A stretch of 25,310 nt of DNA from an uncultured Olsenella sp. (GTDB lineage Bacteria > Actinomycetota > Coriobacteriia > Coriobacteriales > Atopobiaceae). Both the position numbers and the translations under genes were made by a program. Under the pieces are notes generated by a model, which was not told the DNA's origin, searched no databases, and saw only the letters and a program-made list of their open reading frames with translations. The stretch is taken from contig CAUGFC010000013.1 in the NCBI GenBank assembly GCA_959598545.1, positions 1 to 25,310 on the forward strand. Direction: 5' to 3'. This document shows, piece by piece, positions 1 to 6,779 of this stretch (position 1 is the stretch's first letter; the number at the start of each line of letters is the position of its first letter).

Positions 1-96
1 CTTGCCCGTGCTGCGGTGGATCCACGGCAGGGCCTCGTTCAGGACGTCGACCTTGGAGGCCGCGGCGTCCCGCTCCTGTCGGTCGCGCTGCTTCAT
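1..96 (-). CDS. argB: Acetylglutamate kinase, N-terminal fragment (cut by window edge)
   Basis: Only the first 32 codons are inside the window. The reading frame opens with MKQRDRQERD and continues to NEALPWIHRSTGK. This resembles the start of acetylglutamate kinase, where an EALPYI-type segment precedes the conserved GK of the first strand. The ATG (96-94) is preceded by a good Shine-Dalgarno (TAAGGAGC, about 6 bases upstream). It lies 56 bases after the argJ stop on the same strand, and argC-argJ-argB is a common order, so context supports the call. The enzyme phosphorylates N-acetylglutamate in the second step of arginine synthesis and is often the arginine-feedback target. The kinase core and any regulatory residues are outside the window, so nothing can be said about feedback. 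Confidence 0.85.
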   Translation of the reverse strand, partial: MKQRDRQERDAAASKVDVLNEALPWIHRSTGK

Positions 97-152
97 GTCT
101 GCTCCTTAGGTACGCTGGCGAGAAGAACGTAGGGTCGTCCCGGCCCTGCCGG

Positions 153-1439
153 CTACGTCCGGTAGTCGCCGTTGATCGTGACGTAGTCGTGGGTGAGGTC
201 GCAGGTCCAGACGCGCGTGGAGGCCTCGCCCATCCCCAGGTTGACGGTGATGGTGACCTCCGGCTCCTCGAAGCGTCGGAGCATGTCGTCCTCGTCCATG
301 GGCACGGTGAGGCCGGCGCGGCACACGGGAACGCCGAGGAAGTCGATGTCCACGCGGGCCTGGTCGAAGGGCACGCCGCACTTGCCGGCGGCCGCCGCCA
401 CGCGGCCCCAGTTGGCGTCGTGGCCGAAGATAGCGGTCTTGACCAGGGGCGAGTTGGCGATCGCGCGGGCGACGGCGTCGGCGTCGGCGGCGCTCGCGGC
501 GCCCGCGACGGTCACGGTGACGAGCTTCGTGGAGCCCTCCCCGTCCGCGGCGATCTTGCGCGCCAGGTCGACGCACGCGACGCGGACCGCCGCCGCCACG
601 GCGGGGTATGCCGGGTGCGAGCAGTCGATCTTCTCGCCCCCGGCGGCACCGGTGGCGAGCAGGAACGCCGAGTCGTTGGTGGAGGTGTCGGAGTCCACCG
701 TCACCTTGTTGAACGAGACGCCCACGGCGGAGCGCAGGGCCTCGCGGGCTGCGTCGGCCGTGAGCGGGGCGTCCGTGGCCAGGACGGCGAGCATCGTCGC
801 CATGTTGGGCTGGATCATGCCCGAGCCCTTGACGAAGCCGCCCACGTGCACGGTCACGGCGCCGCCGCCGACCTGCGGGATCTCGCCGGCGAGCGAGACC
901 TCCTTCGGCACGGTGTCCGTGGTCATGACGGCACAGGCCGCGTCGTGCGCGCCCGCGGAGGTCGGCGCGAGGGCGGCGACGCACGCGGGCACGCCGCCGT
1001 CGTAGGGGGCGAGCGGCAGCGGCACGCCGATCACGCCCGTCGAGGCGACGAGCACGTCGTCCTCGGCGCAGCCGAGCTCGGCGGCCACGCGCGCGCAGGC
1101 CTCGTGCGCGGCGGCGAGGCCCGGCTCGCCCGTTGCGGCGTTGGCGTTGCCGGAGTTCAGGACGATCGCCCGGGCGCGCCCGTCGGCGACGTGGGCGCGG
1201 CTCACGGTGACGGGCGCCGCGCAGAAGCGGTTGGTCGTGAACGTGGCCGCGGCGACGCACGCCTCGTCGGCGGCCACTAGGGCGAGGTCCAGACGGTTGG
1301 GGTTCTTGCGGAAGCCGGCCGAGACGCCGGAGGCGCGCACCCCGGCGGCGGCACAGACGCCGCCCTCGCAGGGGGCGAAGCCGCAGGCCTCGGGCGCATC
1401 GGGACCACACGGGACCGCGAGCGGTTCAAAGCTGTTCAT
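153..1439 (-). CDS. argJ: Bifunctional glutamate N-acetyltransferase / ornithine acetyltransferase
   Basis: 428 residues, the usual ArgJ length. ArgJ transfers the acetyl group from N-acetylornithine to glutamate (the acetyl cycle), and many homologues also acetylate glutamate from acetyl-CoA. The precursor cuts itself into two chains at an Ala-Thr bond. The site is visible as NMATMLAVL with Thr215 as the predicted nucleophile and new N-terminus. The upstream STGVIG motif (about 133-138) fits the oxyanion region, and the protein ends in the typical TCDLTHDYVTINGDYRT. The ATG at 1439 has GGAGAAG upstream. It follows argC on the same strand after 48 bases. Presence of argJ, with no separate argA or argE in view, suggests a cyclic arginine pathway. 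Whether it is mono- or bifunctional cannot be read from sequence. Confidence 0.97.
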   Translation of the reverse strand: MNSFEPLAVPCGPDAPEACGFAPCEGGVCAAAGVRASGVSAGFRKNPNRLDLALVAADEACVAAATFTTNRFCAAPVTVSRAHVADGRARAIVLNSGNANAATGEPGLAAAHEACARVAAELGCAEDDVLVASTGVIGVPLPLAPYDGGVPACVAALAPTSAGAHDAACAVMTTDTVPKEVSLAGEIPQVGGGAVTVHVGGFVKGSGMIQPNMATMLAVLATDAPLTADAAREALRSAVGVSFNKVTVDSDTSTNDSAFLLATGAAGGEKIDCSHPAYPAVAAAVRVACVDLARKIAADGEGSTKLVTVTVAGAASAADADAVARAIANSPLVKTAIFGHDANWGRVAAAAGKCGVPFDQARVDIDFLGVPVCRAGLTVPMDEDDMLRRFEEPEVTITVNLGMGEASTRVWTCDLTHDYVTINGDYRT

Positions 1440-1487
1440 AGGGTTCTTCTCCGTTGTCCGCGCCCGCGCGTGGGCGGGCGCCTTGGC

Positions 1488-2564
1488 CTAGACGAGGGGC
1501 GCCGGGGCGAGAAGCCCCGTGGTCTCGGGAAGGCCGAGCACGACGTTGGCGCACTGGACGGCCTGGGCGGCCGCGCCCTTCCCGAGGTTGTCGATCGCGC
1601 AGGACGCGACGATCGTGCGTCGTCGTCGGTCGTCCAGGGCCACGCCGACCTGGGCGCGCGCGGTGCCGAAGACGGAGGAGGTGGCCGGCATGGAGCCGGC
1701 GGGAAGCGCCGTGACCAGCGGCTCGTTGGCGTAGGCGCGCTCGTAGGCCGCCTGGACGTCCTCGGCGCTCACGCCGGGGGCCGCCTCGAGGTAGACCGTG
1801 GAGAGCAGGCCGCGCGTGAGCGGGGCCAGGTGCGGCGTGAAGACGACGGACATCTCGCGGCCCGCCACCTCGGAGAGCGTCTGCTCGATCTCCGGCGTAT
1901 GGCGGTGCTTGGCCACGCCGTAGGCCTCGACGGACTCGTTGGCGTGGCAGAAGTGGGTGCGCGCGTTGCAGCCGCGGCCGGCGCCGGAGACGCCGGAGAT
2001 GGCGTCGGCGATGACGAGGTCGCCGGTCGCGAGACCCGACGCGAGGGCGGGCGCGGCGGCGAGCGCGGTCGCCGTGGGATAGCAGCCCGGGACGGCCACG
2101 AGCACGGTCTCGCCGGCGGCGCGGCGCGCGGCGAGCTCGGCGACGCCGGTGCGGAAGAGCTCCGGCAGGCCGTAGACCGTCTGGGAGAGCAGCTCGGGGC
2201 TCGTGTGCGGCGTGGCGTACCAGGCCTCGTAGACCGCGGGGTCATGGAGGCGGTAGTCCGCGGAGAGGTCGATCACGTGGACGCCGCGGGCGAGCAGCTC
2301 GGGGGTGAGCGCCAGGCTCGCGGTGTGCGGTACGGCGAGAAACGCCACGTCGGCCGCGGCGGCGATGGCGTCGGGCTCGGGCAGCGAGAGCACGATCTCG
2401 CAGGTGCCCGCGAGCGAGGGGTACACGGCGTCCAGGCGCGTGCCGGCCTCCTTGCGGTCCGTTGCCATGGTCAGCTCGAGCGCGGGGTGCGCCAGCACGA
2501 GGCGACACACCTCGATCCCGGCGTATCCCGTGGCCCCCACCACACATGCCCGTACGCGCTCCAT
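1488..2564 (-). CDS. argC: N-acetyl-gamma-glutamyl-phosphate reductase
   Basis: 358 residues. ArgC reduces N-acetylglutamyl phosphate to the semialdehyde with NADPH in the third step of arginine synthesis. The N-terminal Rossmann motif is GATGYAG (10-16). SADYRL (101-106) and the catalytic cysteine in VPGCYPTATAL (Cys161) are all present. I chose the ATG at 2564 (MERVRACVVG), which puts the nucleotide-binding strand at the very N-terminus as in the family and has GAGGGGG upstream. The frame stays open 21 codons further upstream, but that part has no family resemblance. It is the first gene of the argCJB group. The last codons contain the motif CTTCTCGCC that recurs between genes in this window. 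Confidence 0.97.
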   Translation of the reverse strand: MERVRACVVGATGYAGIEVCRLVLAHPALELTMATDRKEAGTRLDAVYPSLAGTCEIVLSLPEPDAIAAAADVAFLAVPHTASLALTPELLARGVHVIDLSADYRLHDPAVYEAWYATPHTSPELLSQTVYGLPELFRTGVAELAARRAAGETVLVAVPGCYPTATALAAAPALASGLATGDLVIADAISGVSGAGRGCNARTHFCHANESVEAYGVAKHRHTPEIEQTLSEVAGREMSVVFTPHLAPLTRGLLSTVYLEAAPGVSAEDVQAAYERAYANEPLVTALPAGSMPATSSVFGTARAQVGVALDDRRRRTIVASCAIDNLGKGAAAQAVQCANVVLGLPETTGLLAPAPLV

Positions 2565-2598
2565 TGAAAGCCCCCTCGAGGAAGAATCGACTCCGCAC

Positions 2599-2627
2599 AA
2601 CATGGCACGCGTCCCGACGCCCGTCAA
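2599..2627 (-). promoter_or_regulatory. Possible sigma-A promoter for argCJB
   Basis: On the minus strand TTGACG (2627-2622) matches the -35 consensus at 5 of 6 positions. After a 17-base spacer it is followed by CATGTT (2604-2599), a weak -10 matching at 3 of 6. It lies 35 bases upstream of the argC start. I could not identify a convincing ArgR box nearby. Confidence 0.35.
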
Positions 2628-2671
2628 GGCGGCGTCACCTGCTTGTCACATGCGATGCGCGGGCGGACGTC

Positions 2672-2696
2672 CTTCTCGCCGTGCGCCCTTCTCGCC
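2672..2696. repeat. Tandem pair of CTTCTCGCC motifs, 16-bp period
   Basis: Exact copies of CTTCTCGCC sit at 2672-2680 and 2688-2696. The same 9-mer, or its complement, occurs in other non-coding gaps at 117-125, 6766-6774, 17314-17322, 17482-17490 and 21605-21613. In coding sequence it is seen at the end of argC (1506-1514). Near the end of the glycerate kinase gene GCGAGAAGG and CCTTCTCGC form a 19-base palindrome (10931-10949). Function unknown. Confidence 0.75.
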
Positions 2697-2720
2697 GGCC
2701 CCTTACGGCCCGCGCGCAAG

Positions 2721-2819
2721 TTGTGCACGAGTTAGCGCGCCAATCAGCCTCTCCTGTCACGCGCCAACTGGGAAAACGTGGCACCAAGACAGCCCTTTGG
2801 ACCCCTAACTCGTGCACAA
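2721..2819. repeat. Perfect 15-bp inverted repeat with 69-base spacer
   Basis: Left arm TTGTGCACGAGTTAG (2721-2735) is the exact reverse complement of right arm CTAACTCGTGCACAA (2805-2819). The match stops abruptly on both sides. Each arm contains a GTGCAC palindrome. The element lies between the end of the PfpI-like gene and the argC promoter region. It is flanked by CTTCTCGCC copies on the left (2672, 2688) and CGAGAAG on the right (2840-2846). It could be a pair of protein-binding sites or a long-loop transcript hairpin. There is no T-tract to argue for an intrinsic terminator. Confidence 0.85.
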
Positions 2820-2865
2820 TCGCAAACGCGCGCGTCGGACGAGAAGAACCGCGCGCCCGTGGCCG

Positions 2866-3447
2866 CTAGCGCAGGACGACGCCCGTGCGCACGCGCTCGA
2901 CGGCCTCGTCGCCGAGGAAGTGGCGCACGATCTCCAGGCCGAAGAGCATGGCCGTGCCCGCACCCTGGCTCGTGATCAGGTTGCCGTCCACGACGACCGG
3001 CTCGTCGGCGAGGAGCTCGGCGCCGTGCTCGGCGAGCACGTGCTGGAACCCGGGGTTGGAGGTGGCCCGACGCCCCTCGAGCAGGCCCAGCTCGGCGAGG
3101 ATCGACGGGGCCGCGCAGATCGCGGCGAGGGGGCGGCCGGCGGCGGAGAACTCGGCCAGCGCGGCGCAGAGCGGCTCGCAGGCGCGCAGGTTGGGCGTGC
3201 CGGGGATGCCGCCGGGCAGCACGAGCATGTCGTAGTCGTCGAACGAGAAGCCCGGCTCGGCGACAGAGCGGTCGCACACGATCGTCACCTCATGCGAGGA
3301 CGTGACCGTCCGCTCGGGGGTGATGGCCACGGTGTCGCACGGGACGCCCGCGCGAAAGAGCAGGTCCACCACCGTGAGGCCCTCGATCTCCTCCAGGCCC
3401 GGCGCCACGAACACGGCGACGCGCGCGTCACTCGCCTGCTTGAACAT
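2866..3447 (-). CDS. DJ-1/PfpI family protein (YajL/ThiJ-like)
   Basis: 193 residues, the single-domain length of the DJ-1 group. The family's reactive cysteine is present in AAICAAPSIL (Cys111, nucleophile elbow). The conserved glutamate is in GLEEIEG (Glu22, DJ-1 Glu18 equivalent) and a histidine in NPGFQH (His136) matches DJ-1 His126. LVLPGGIPGTPNL (76-88) is the typical loop. Family members are linked to oxidative and carbonyl stress, and glyoxalase- or deglycase-type activities have been claimed for some. The exact substrate cannot be assigned. The ATG at 3447 has AGGGAGG upstream. It sits 68 bases after the EIIA gene on the same strand with a strong hairpin between, so it may have its own promoter or depend on read-through. 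Confidence 0.9.
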   Translation of the reverse strand: MFKQASDARVAVFVAPGLEEIEGLTVVDLLFRAGVPCDTVAITPERTVTSSHEVTIVCDRSVAEPGFSFDDYDMLVLPGGIPGTPNLRACEPLCAALAEFSAAGRPLAAICAAPSILAELGLLEGRRATSNPGFQHVLAEHGAELLADEPVVVDGNLITSQGAGTAMLFGLEIVRHFLGDEAVERVRTGVVLR

Positions 3448-3465
3448 GATGCCTCCCTATGACGA

Positions 3466-3493
3466 GGGCCCCGTCGGCACGCCGACGGGGCCC
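3466..3493 (-). terminator. GC-rich hairpin after the EIIA gene
   Basis: Perfect 13-bp stem (GGGCCCCGTCGGC, 3466-3478, with its complement at 3481-3493) and a 2-base loop as drawn, probably 4 or more once the inner pairs open. It lies 22 bases after the EIIA stop. The minus strand shows no clear T-run after the stem, so it may be a partial terminator or a 3' end-stabilising hairpin. Confidence 0.65.
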
Positions 3494-3515
3494 GAAGCTT
3501 CGAGCGTGGTCCGAC

Positions 3516-3974
3516 CTACTCCTCGTCGATCCCCGCGTTGATGGCGTCGGCGATGACGGCCGCGTCGTCGGTGCCGTGGACGAGGTTCTTGAACTCGTCC
3601 TTCATGAGCAGGACGGCGGTCTTGGAGAGGAGCTTGATGTGGGTGGTGCCGGCCTCGCCGCCGGGGACGAGCAGCGCGATGGCGACGTCGACGGGCTTCT
3701 CGTCGAAGCTCGGCCACTCGAGGGCGCGCTCGTTCTTGACCACGATGACGGCGGCCTCCTTGATGTCGTCGGACTTGGCGTGCGGCACGGCGAAGCCGTC
3801 GGTCATGCCGGTCTCGCCCATGGCCTCGCGCGCCATGAAGGCGTCGTAGACGGCGTCGGCGTTGTCGGTGATGCCGAACTCGGCGGCCTTGTCGGAGACG
3901 AAGCGCAGCAGCGCCTCGCGGGACTCGAGGTTCTGGTTGACGAAGACGCTCTTCTCGCTGACGAACTGGCTCAC
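3516..3974 (-). CDS. PTS fructose-family EIIA component (stand-alone)
   Basis: 152 residues from a GTG start (3974), chosen because AAAGGAG lies 6 bases upstream. The open frame runs 13 codons further without family similarity. EIIA accepts phosphate from HPr on a histidine and passes it to EIIB. The active site is visible as GFAVPHAKSDDIK with His65. The LLVPGG...HIKLLSKTA segment is typical of the PTS_EIIA_2 fold. It is a single-domain protein coded about 10 kb from the EIIB and EIIC genes at 13023-14473, which lack their own EIIA. It could serve that transporter. Alternatively it could be a PtsN-like regulator, but the closeness of the fructose-type EIIB/EIIC favours transport. Confidence 0.9.
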   Translation of the reverse strand: MSQFVSEKSVFVNQNLESREALLRFVSDKAAEFGITDNADAVYDAFMAREAMGETGMTDGFAVPHAKSDDIKEAAVIVVKNERALEWPSFDEKPVDVAIALLVPGGEAGTTHIKLLSKTAVLLMKDEFKNLVHGTDDAAVIADAINAGIDEE

Positions 3975-4033
3975 GGGAATCTCCTTTGCATCGATAAGCT
4001 CACGGCATCGCACGGGGCGATTTTCTAGGCCCT

Positions 4034-4039
4034 ATCATA
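4034..4039 (-). promoter_or_regulatory. Possible -10 element for the EIIA gene
   Basis: TATGAT on the minus strand (4039-4034), 60 bases upstream of the EIIA start and downstream of the alcohol dehydrogenase terminator. No good -35 hexamer is seen at the expected distance. Confidence 0.4.
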
Positions 4040-4082
4040 TCCCAGCCGAGACGAAAATGGGGCGACCGACCGCATCGGATGG

Positions 4083-4119
4083 AAAAGCTCCCGGCCCCTC
4101 CCGAGATGGGGCCGGGAGC
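4083..4119 (-). terminator. Intrinsic terminator of the alcohol dehydrogenase gene
   Basis: Perfect 12-bp stem GCTCCCGGCCCC (4087-4098) with its complement (4108-4119) and a 9-base loop. On the minus strand it is followed directly by TTTTCC (4086-4081). It lies about 60 bases after the stop of the alcohol dehydrogenase gene. Confidence 0.85.
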
Positions 4120-4179
4120 ACCTGCCTGCGTGGGGTGCGCGGGGTCGAGGGCGCGCGCCCCGGGGTGGGATGCGGCAGT

Positions 4180-5370
4180 CTAGCGGGCGTTCTTGAGGAT
4201 CTGCTCGATGTCCTCGACGTGCAGCTCCATGAAGGCGCCGGCGTGGTCGCCGCCACGGGCCTCCACGGCCGAGACGGCCATCTCGTGGATCTGCTCGTCA
4301 GTGGGGTTCACGCCCGCCTCGGAGAGCGAGGTCGGCATGCCGATCGAGTGACACCACTGGTCCCAGGCCTCGATGCCGCGCAGCGCCGTGGCGCGCACGT
4401 CGTCGAAGTCGTTGACCACGCCGAAGACGTTGACGCCGAACTGGGCGAAGCGCTCCGGGCGCACGTCCAGGACGTACTTGGCCCACGTGGACCAGATGGC
4501 GGTGAGGCTCACGCCGTGGGCCATGTCGAACATGGCACCGAGCTCCTGGCCGATGGCATGGGACGCGAAGTCGCCCACCAGGCCGGTGCCGGTGAGGCCG
4601 CAGTGCGAGAGCGAGCCGGCCCACATGAGGTTGGCGCGCGCCTCGTAGCTCGTGGGGTCGGCCAGGGCGGCCGGAACGGCGGCGCGCACGGTGCGCATGA
4701 GGCCCTCGGACATGGCGTCGATGAGCTGCGTGCCCTTCTCGCGGGTGAAGTAGCGCTCCATCGTGTGCATCATGATGTCGGCGCCCGGGGCAGCCGTCTG
4801 GAAGGCGGGCAGCGAGTAGGTGAGCTCGGGGTTCATGATCGCGAAGAGCGGGCGCGCACACTCGTGGTTGTAGGAGCGCTTGAGGACCTTCTCGCCCATC
4901 GTGTCGATGTCGATGACGGTGGAGTTGGAGGTCTCGGAGCCGGTGCCGGCGAGCGTGGAGACGGCGCCGAGCTTGGCGATCTTGTCGGTGGTCACCTTGT
5001 GGAGGAAGAGGTCCTCGAGCTCGAAGTCGTTGGCCAGGCCGTAGGCGATGGCCTTGGAGGAGTCGATGGCCGAGCCGCCGCCGATGGCGAGGACGAAGTC
5101 GACGCCCTCGCGACGGCAGAGCTCGACGCCCTCCTTCACGAGCGACAGGCGCGGGTTGGGGACGACGCCGTCGAACTCGACGTAGCCCACGCCGGCCTCG
5201 TCCATGCTCTTCTCGATGCGGTCGAGCAGGCCGGTGTCGCGGACGTAGTCGCCGCCCCAGTGGATGAGTGCCTTGGTGCCGCCGCACTCCTTGATCAGAC
5301 GACCGGTCTCGCACTCGGTGTCCTTGCCGAAGACGACCTTAGTCGGGACGAGATACTCAAAGTTGACCAT
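4180..5370 (-). CDS. Iron-containing alcohol dehydrogenase (butanol dehydrogenase/YqhD type)
   Basis: 396 residues, group III iron-dependent alcohol dehydrogenase. The nucleotide-binding motif is IGGGSAIDSSK (96-106). Metal ligands can be placed as Asp198 and His202 (GADIMMH), His271 (DFASHAIG) and His285 (DMAHG). The whole sequence resembles the NADPH-dependent butanol dehydrogenase/YqhD branch. Members reduce aldehydes such as butanal, propanal or lactaldehyde to alcohols. The ATG at 5370 has AGGAGTC upstream. It follows the thiolase gene on the same strand after 144 bases that contain a large inverted repeat, so it may be separately transcribed. It ends in a clear terminator. It could be the reductive end of the neighbouring CoA-linked pathway, but no aldehyde-forming acyl-CoA reductase is in the window. 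Confidence 0.93.
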   Translation of the reverse strand: MVNFEYLVPTKVVFGKDTECETGRLIKECGGTKALIHWGGDYVRDTGLLDRIEKSMDEAGVGYVEFDGVVPNPRLSLVKEGVELCRREGVDFVLAIGGGSAIDSSKAIAYGLANDFELEDLFLHKVTTDKIAKLGAVSTLAGTGSETSNSTVIDIDTMGEKVLKRSYNHECARPLFAIMNPELTYSLPAFQTAAPGADIMMHTMERYFTREKGTQLIDAMSEGLMRTVRAAVPAALADPTSYEARANLMWAGSLSHCGLTGTGLVGDFASHAIGQELGAMFDMAHGVSLTAIWSTWAKYVLDVRPERFAQFGVNVFGVVNDFDDVRATALRGIEAWDQWCHSIGMPTSLSEAGVNPTDEQIHEMAVSAVEARGGDHAGAFMELHVEDIEQILKNAR

Positions 5371-5401
5371 AATGACTCCTAATCGTTTCTGCCGGGAGGC
5401 G

Positions 5402-5484
5402 GCGGGTCGCGGGGCGCCGTGCTCAAACAGCTTCGGCGCAAAGGGCGCGCCTGCAGAACTGCGCGCGGCTGCCCCGCGACCCGC
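5402..5484 (-). repeat. Perfect 14-bp inverted repeat with 55-base loop between thiolase and alcohol dehydrogenase genes
   Basis: Left arm GCGGGTCGCGGGGC (5402-5415) and its exact complement (5471-5484). It begins 30 bases after the thiolase stop on the transcribed strand. The loop contains further GC-rich self-complementary pieces. No T-run follows. It may be a long-loop terminator or processing structure, or a paired binding site upstream of the alcohol dehydrogenase gene. Confidence 0.65.
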
Positions 5485-5514
5485 TCCCGTTGAACCGTTA
5501 CTCGAACCTGGGGC

Positions 5515-6732
5515 CTACTCCGCGGTGAAGTACATCGAGATGCCCTGGCCTCCGCCGATGCACATGGAGACCATGGCGTCGCGCTTCTCGGGGTGACGGC
5601 GGGCGAGCTCGTAGGCGCACTTGATCGCGAGGATCGTGCCGGTGGCCCCGATGGGGTGGCCGAGCGAGATGCCGCCGCCGTAGATGTTGACCTTCTCCTG
5701 GTCGAGGCCGAGGTCGCGGGCCACGGCGTAGGCCTGGGACGCGAAGGCCTCGTTGATCTCGAAGAAGTCGATGGCGGTGAGGTCGAGCTCGAGCTTCTCG
5801 GCCAGCTTCTTGGACGAGAAGTACGGCGAGTAGCCCATGAGCGACGCGTCGTAGCCGGCGATGGCGAAGCCGCGGATGGCGACCATCGGGGTGCAGCCGA
5901 GCTCCTCGGCCTTGGCGCGGGTCATGATGACCACGGCGGCCGCGGCGTCGTTCAGGGAGGAGGAGTTGCCGGCCGTGACGCTGCCGGTCCCGTCGGTGAC
6001 GAAGCACGGGCGGAGCTTGGCGAGGCTCTCGGCGGTCACGCCCTCGCGCGGGCCCTCGTCGGTGTCGAAGACGGTGACGGCGCCCTTGCGGCCCTTGACC
6101 TCGACGGGGACGATCTCCTCGGCGAAGACGCCGTCGGCGACGGCCTTGCAGGCGCGCTGCTGGCTGCGGGCGGCGAAGGCGTCCTGCTCCTCGCGGCTCA
6201 CGTTGAACTTCTTGGCGACGTTCTCGGCGGTGACGCCGTTGTGGGACATGTCGAGCGGCCAGGTGAGGATGTCGATCACGCCGTCCTCGAACTGCTTGTG
6301 GCCCATGCGGGCGCCCCAGCGGGCGTCGGTCACGTAGTACGGGAGCTGCGAGAGGCTCTCGGAGCCGCCGGCCACCACGACCTCGGCCTGACCGGTCTGG
6401 ATCTCCATGATGCCGTCGGCGATGGACTGGAGGCCCGAGCCGCACTGGCGGTTCACGGAGTAGGCGCAGGTCTCGTTGGGGAGGCCGGCCTTGAGGCTGA
6501 TGGCACGGGCGACGAAGCCGTTGGGGCCCCAGGAGCCCACCTGGCCGATGATGCACTCGTCCACGGCCGCCGGGTCGATCCCGGCGCGCTTCACGGCCTC
6601 GCCCACGACGAGGGCGCCCATGTCGATGGCGGAGACGGTCTTGAGGCTGCCGCCGAACTTGGCGATCGGCGTGCGGGCGCCGGAGACGATGACGATGTCG
6701 TCGGGGCGCTTGTCAAAGGTGCGGTTGCTCAT
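5515..6732 (-). CDS. Acetyl-CoA C-acetyltransferase (thiolase)
   Basis: 405 residues, slightly longer than the usual 390-395 because of an N-terminal extension of about 8 residues. Thiolase condenses two acetyl-CoA to acetoacetyl-CoA, or runs in reverse. Catalytic residues are visible: Cys97 in NRQCGSGLQSI, Asn327-Glu328 in EINEAF, His359 in GGGISLGHPIGATG and Cys391 in SMCIGGGQG. The acetyl-CoA type is favoured by its pairing with a 3-hydroxybutyryl-CoA dehydrogenase gene 47 bases upstream. The ATG at 6732 has AGGAAGGA upstream. It is the last gene of the CoA-ester group. The biosynthetic or degradative direction cannot be told from sequence. Confidence 0.95.
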   Translation of the reverse strand: MSNRTFDKRPDDIVIVSGARTPIAKFGGSLKTVSAIDMGALVVGEAVKRAGIDPAAVDECIIGQVGSWGPNGFVARAISLKAGLPNETCAYSVNRQCGSGLQSIADGIMEIQTGQAEVVVAGGSESLSQLPYYVTDARWGARMGHKQFEDGVIDILTWPLDMSHNGVTAENVAKKFNVSREEQDAFAARSQQRACKAVADGVFAEEIVPVEVKGRKGAVTVFDTDEGPREGVTAESLAKLRPCFVTDGTGSVTAGNSSSLNDAAAAVVIMTRAKAEELGCTPMVAIRGFAIAGYDASLMGYSPYFSSKKLAEKLELDLTAIDFFEINEAFASQAYAVARDLGLDQEKVNIYGGGISLGHPIGATGTILAIKCAYELARRHPEKRDAMVSMCIGGGQGISMYFTAE

Positions 6733-6779
6733 GTTCTTCCTTCCTGGGGGTTGCGGTTCGGGGTCCTTCTCGCCGGGCG

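Larger units (their letters stand above)
2565..2865. other. 301-base intergenic region between the PfpI-like gene and argC
   Basis: No credible gene. It holds, from right to left, a CGAGAAG element just after the PfpI-like stop (2840-2846), a perfect 15-bp inverted repeat (arms 2721-2735 and 2805-2819), two direct copies of CTTCTCGCC, and the possible argC promoter. The short frames here have no coding character that I recognise. Confidence 0.7.

Noticed and set aside
2565..2720. Classical ARG boxes upstream of argC
   Set aside because: I looked for paired AT-rich ArgR-like palindromes and found none that were convincing.
2635..2869. Short open frames in the argC upstream gap
   Set aside because: They overlap inverted-repeat arms and the recurring motif, have no ribosome sites and no recognisable product.
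3862..5382. 506-codon rightward open frame over the alcohol dehydrogenase gene
   Set aside because: Antisense to a gene with full metal-binding and nucleotide-binding motifs; it has no recognisable features of its own.
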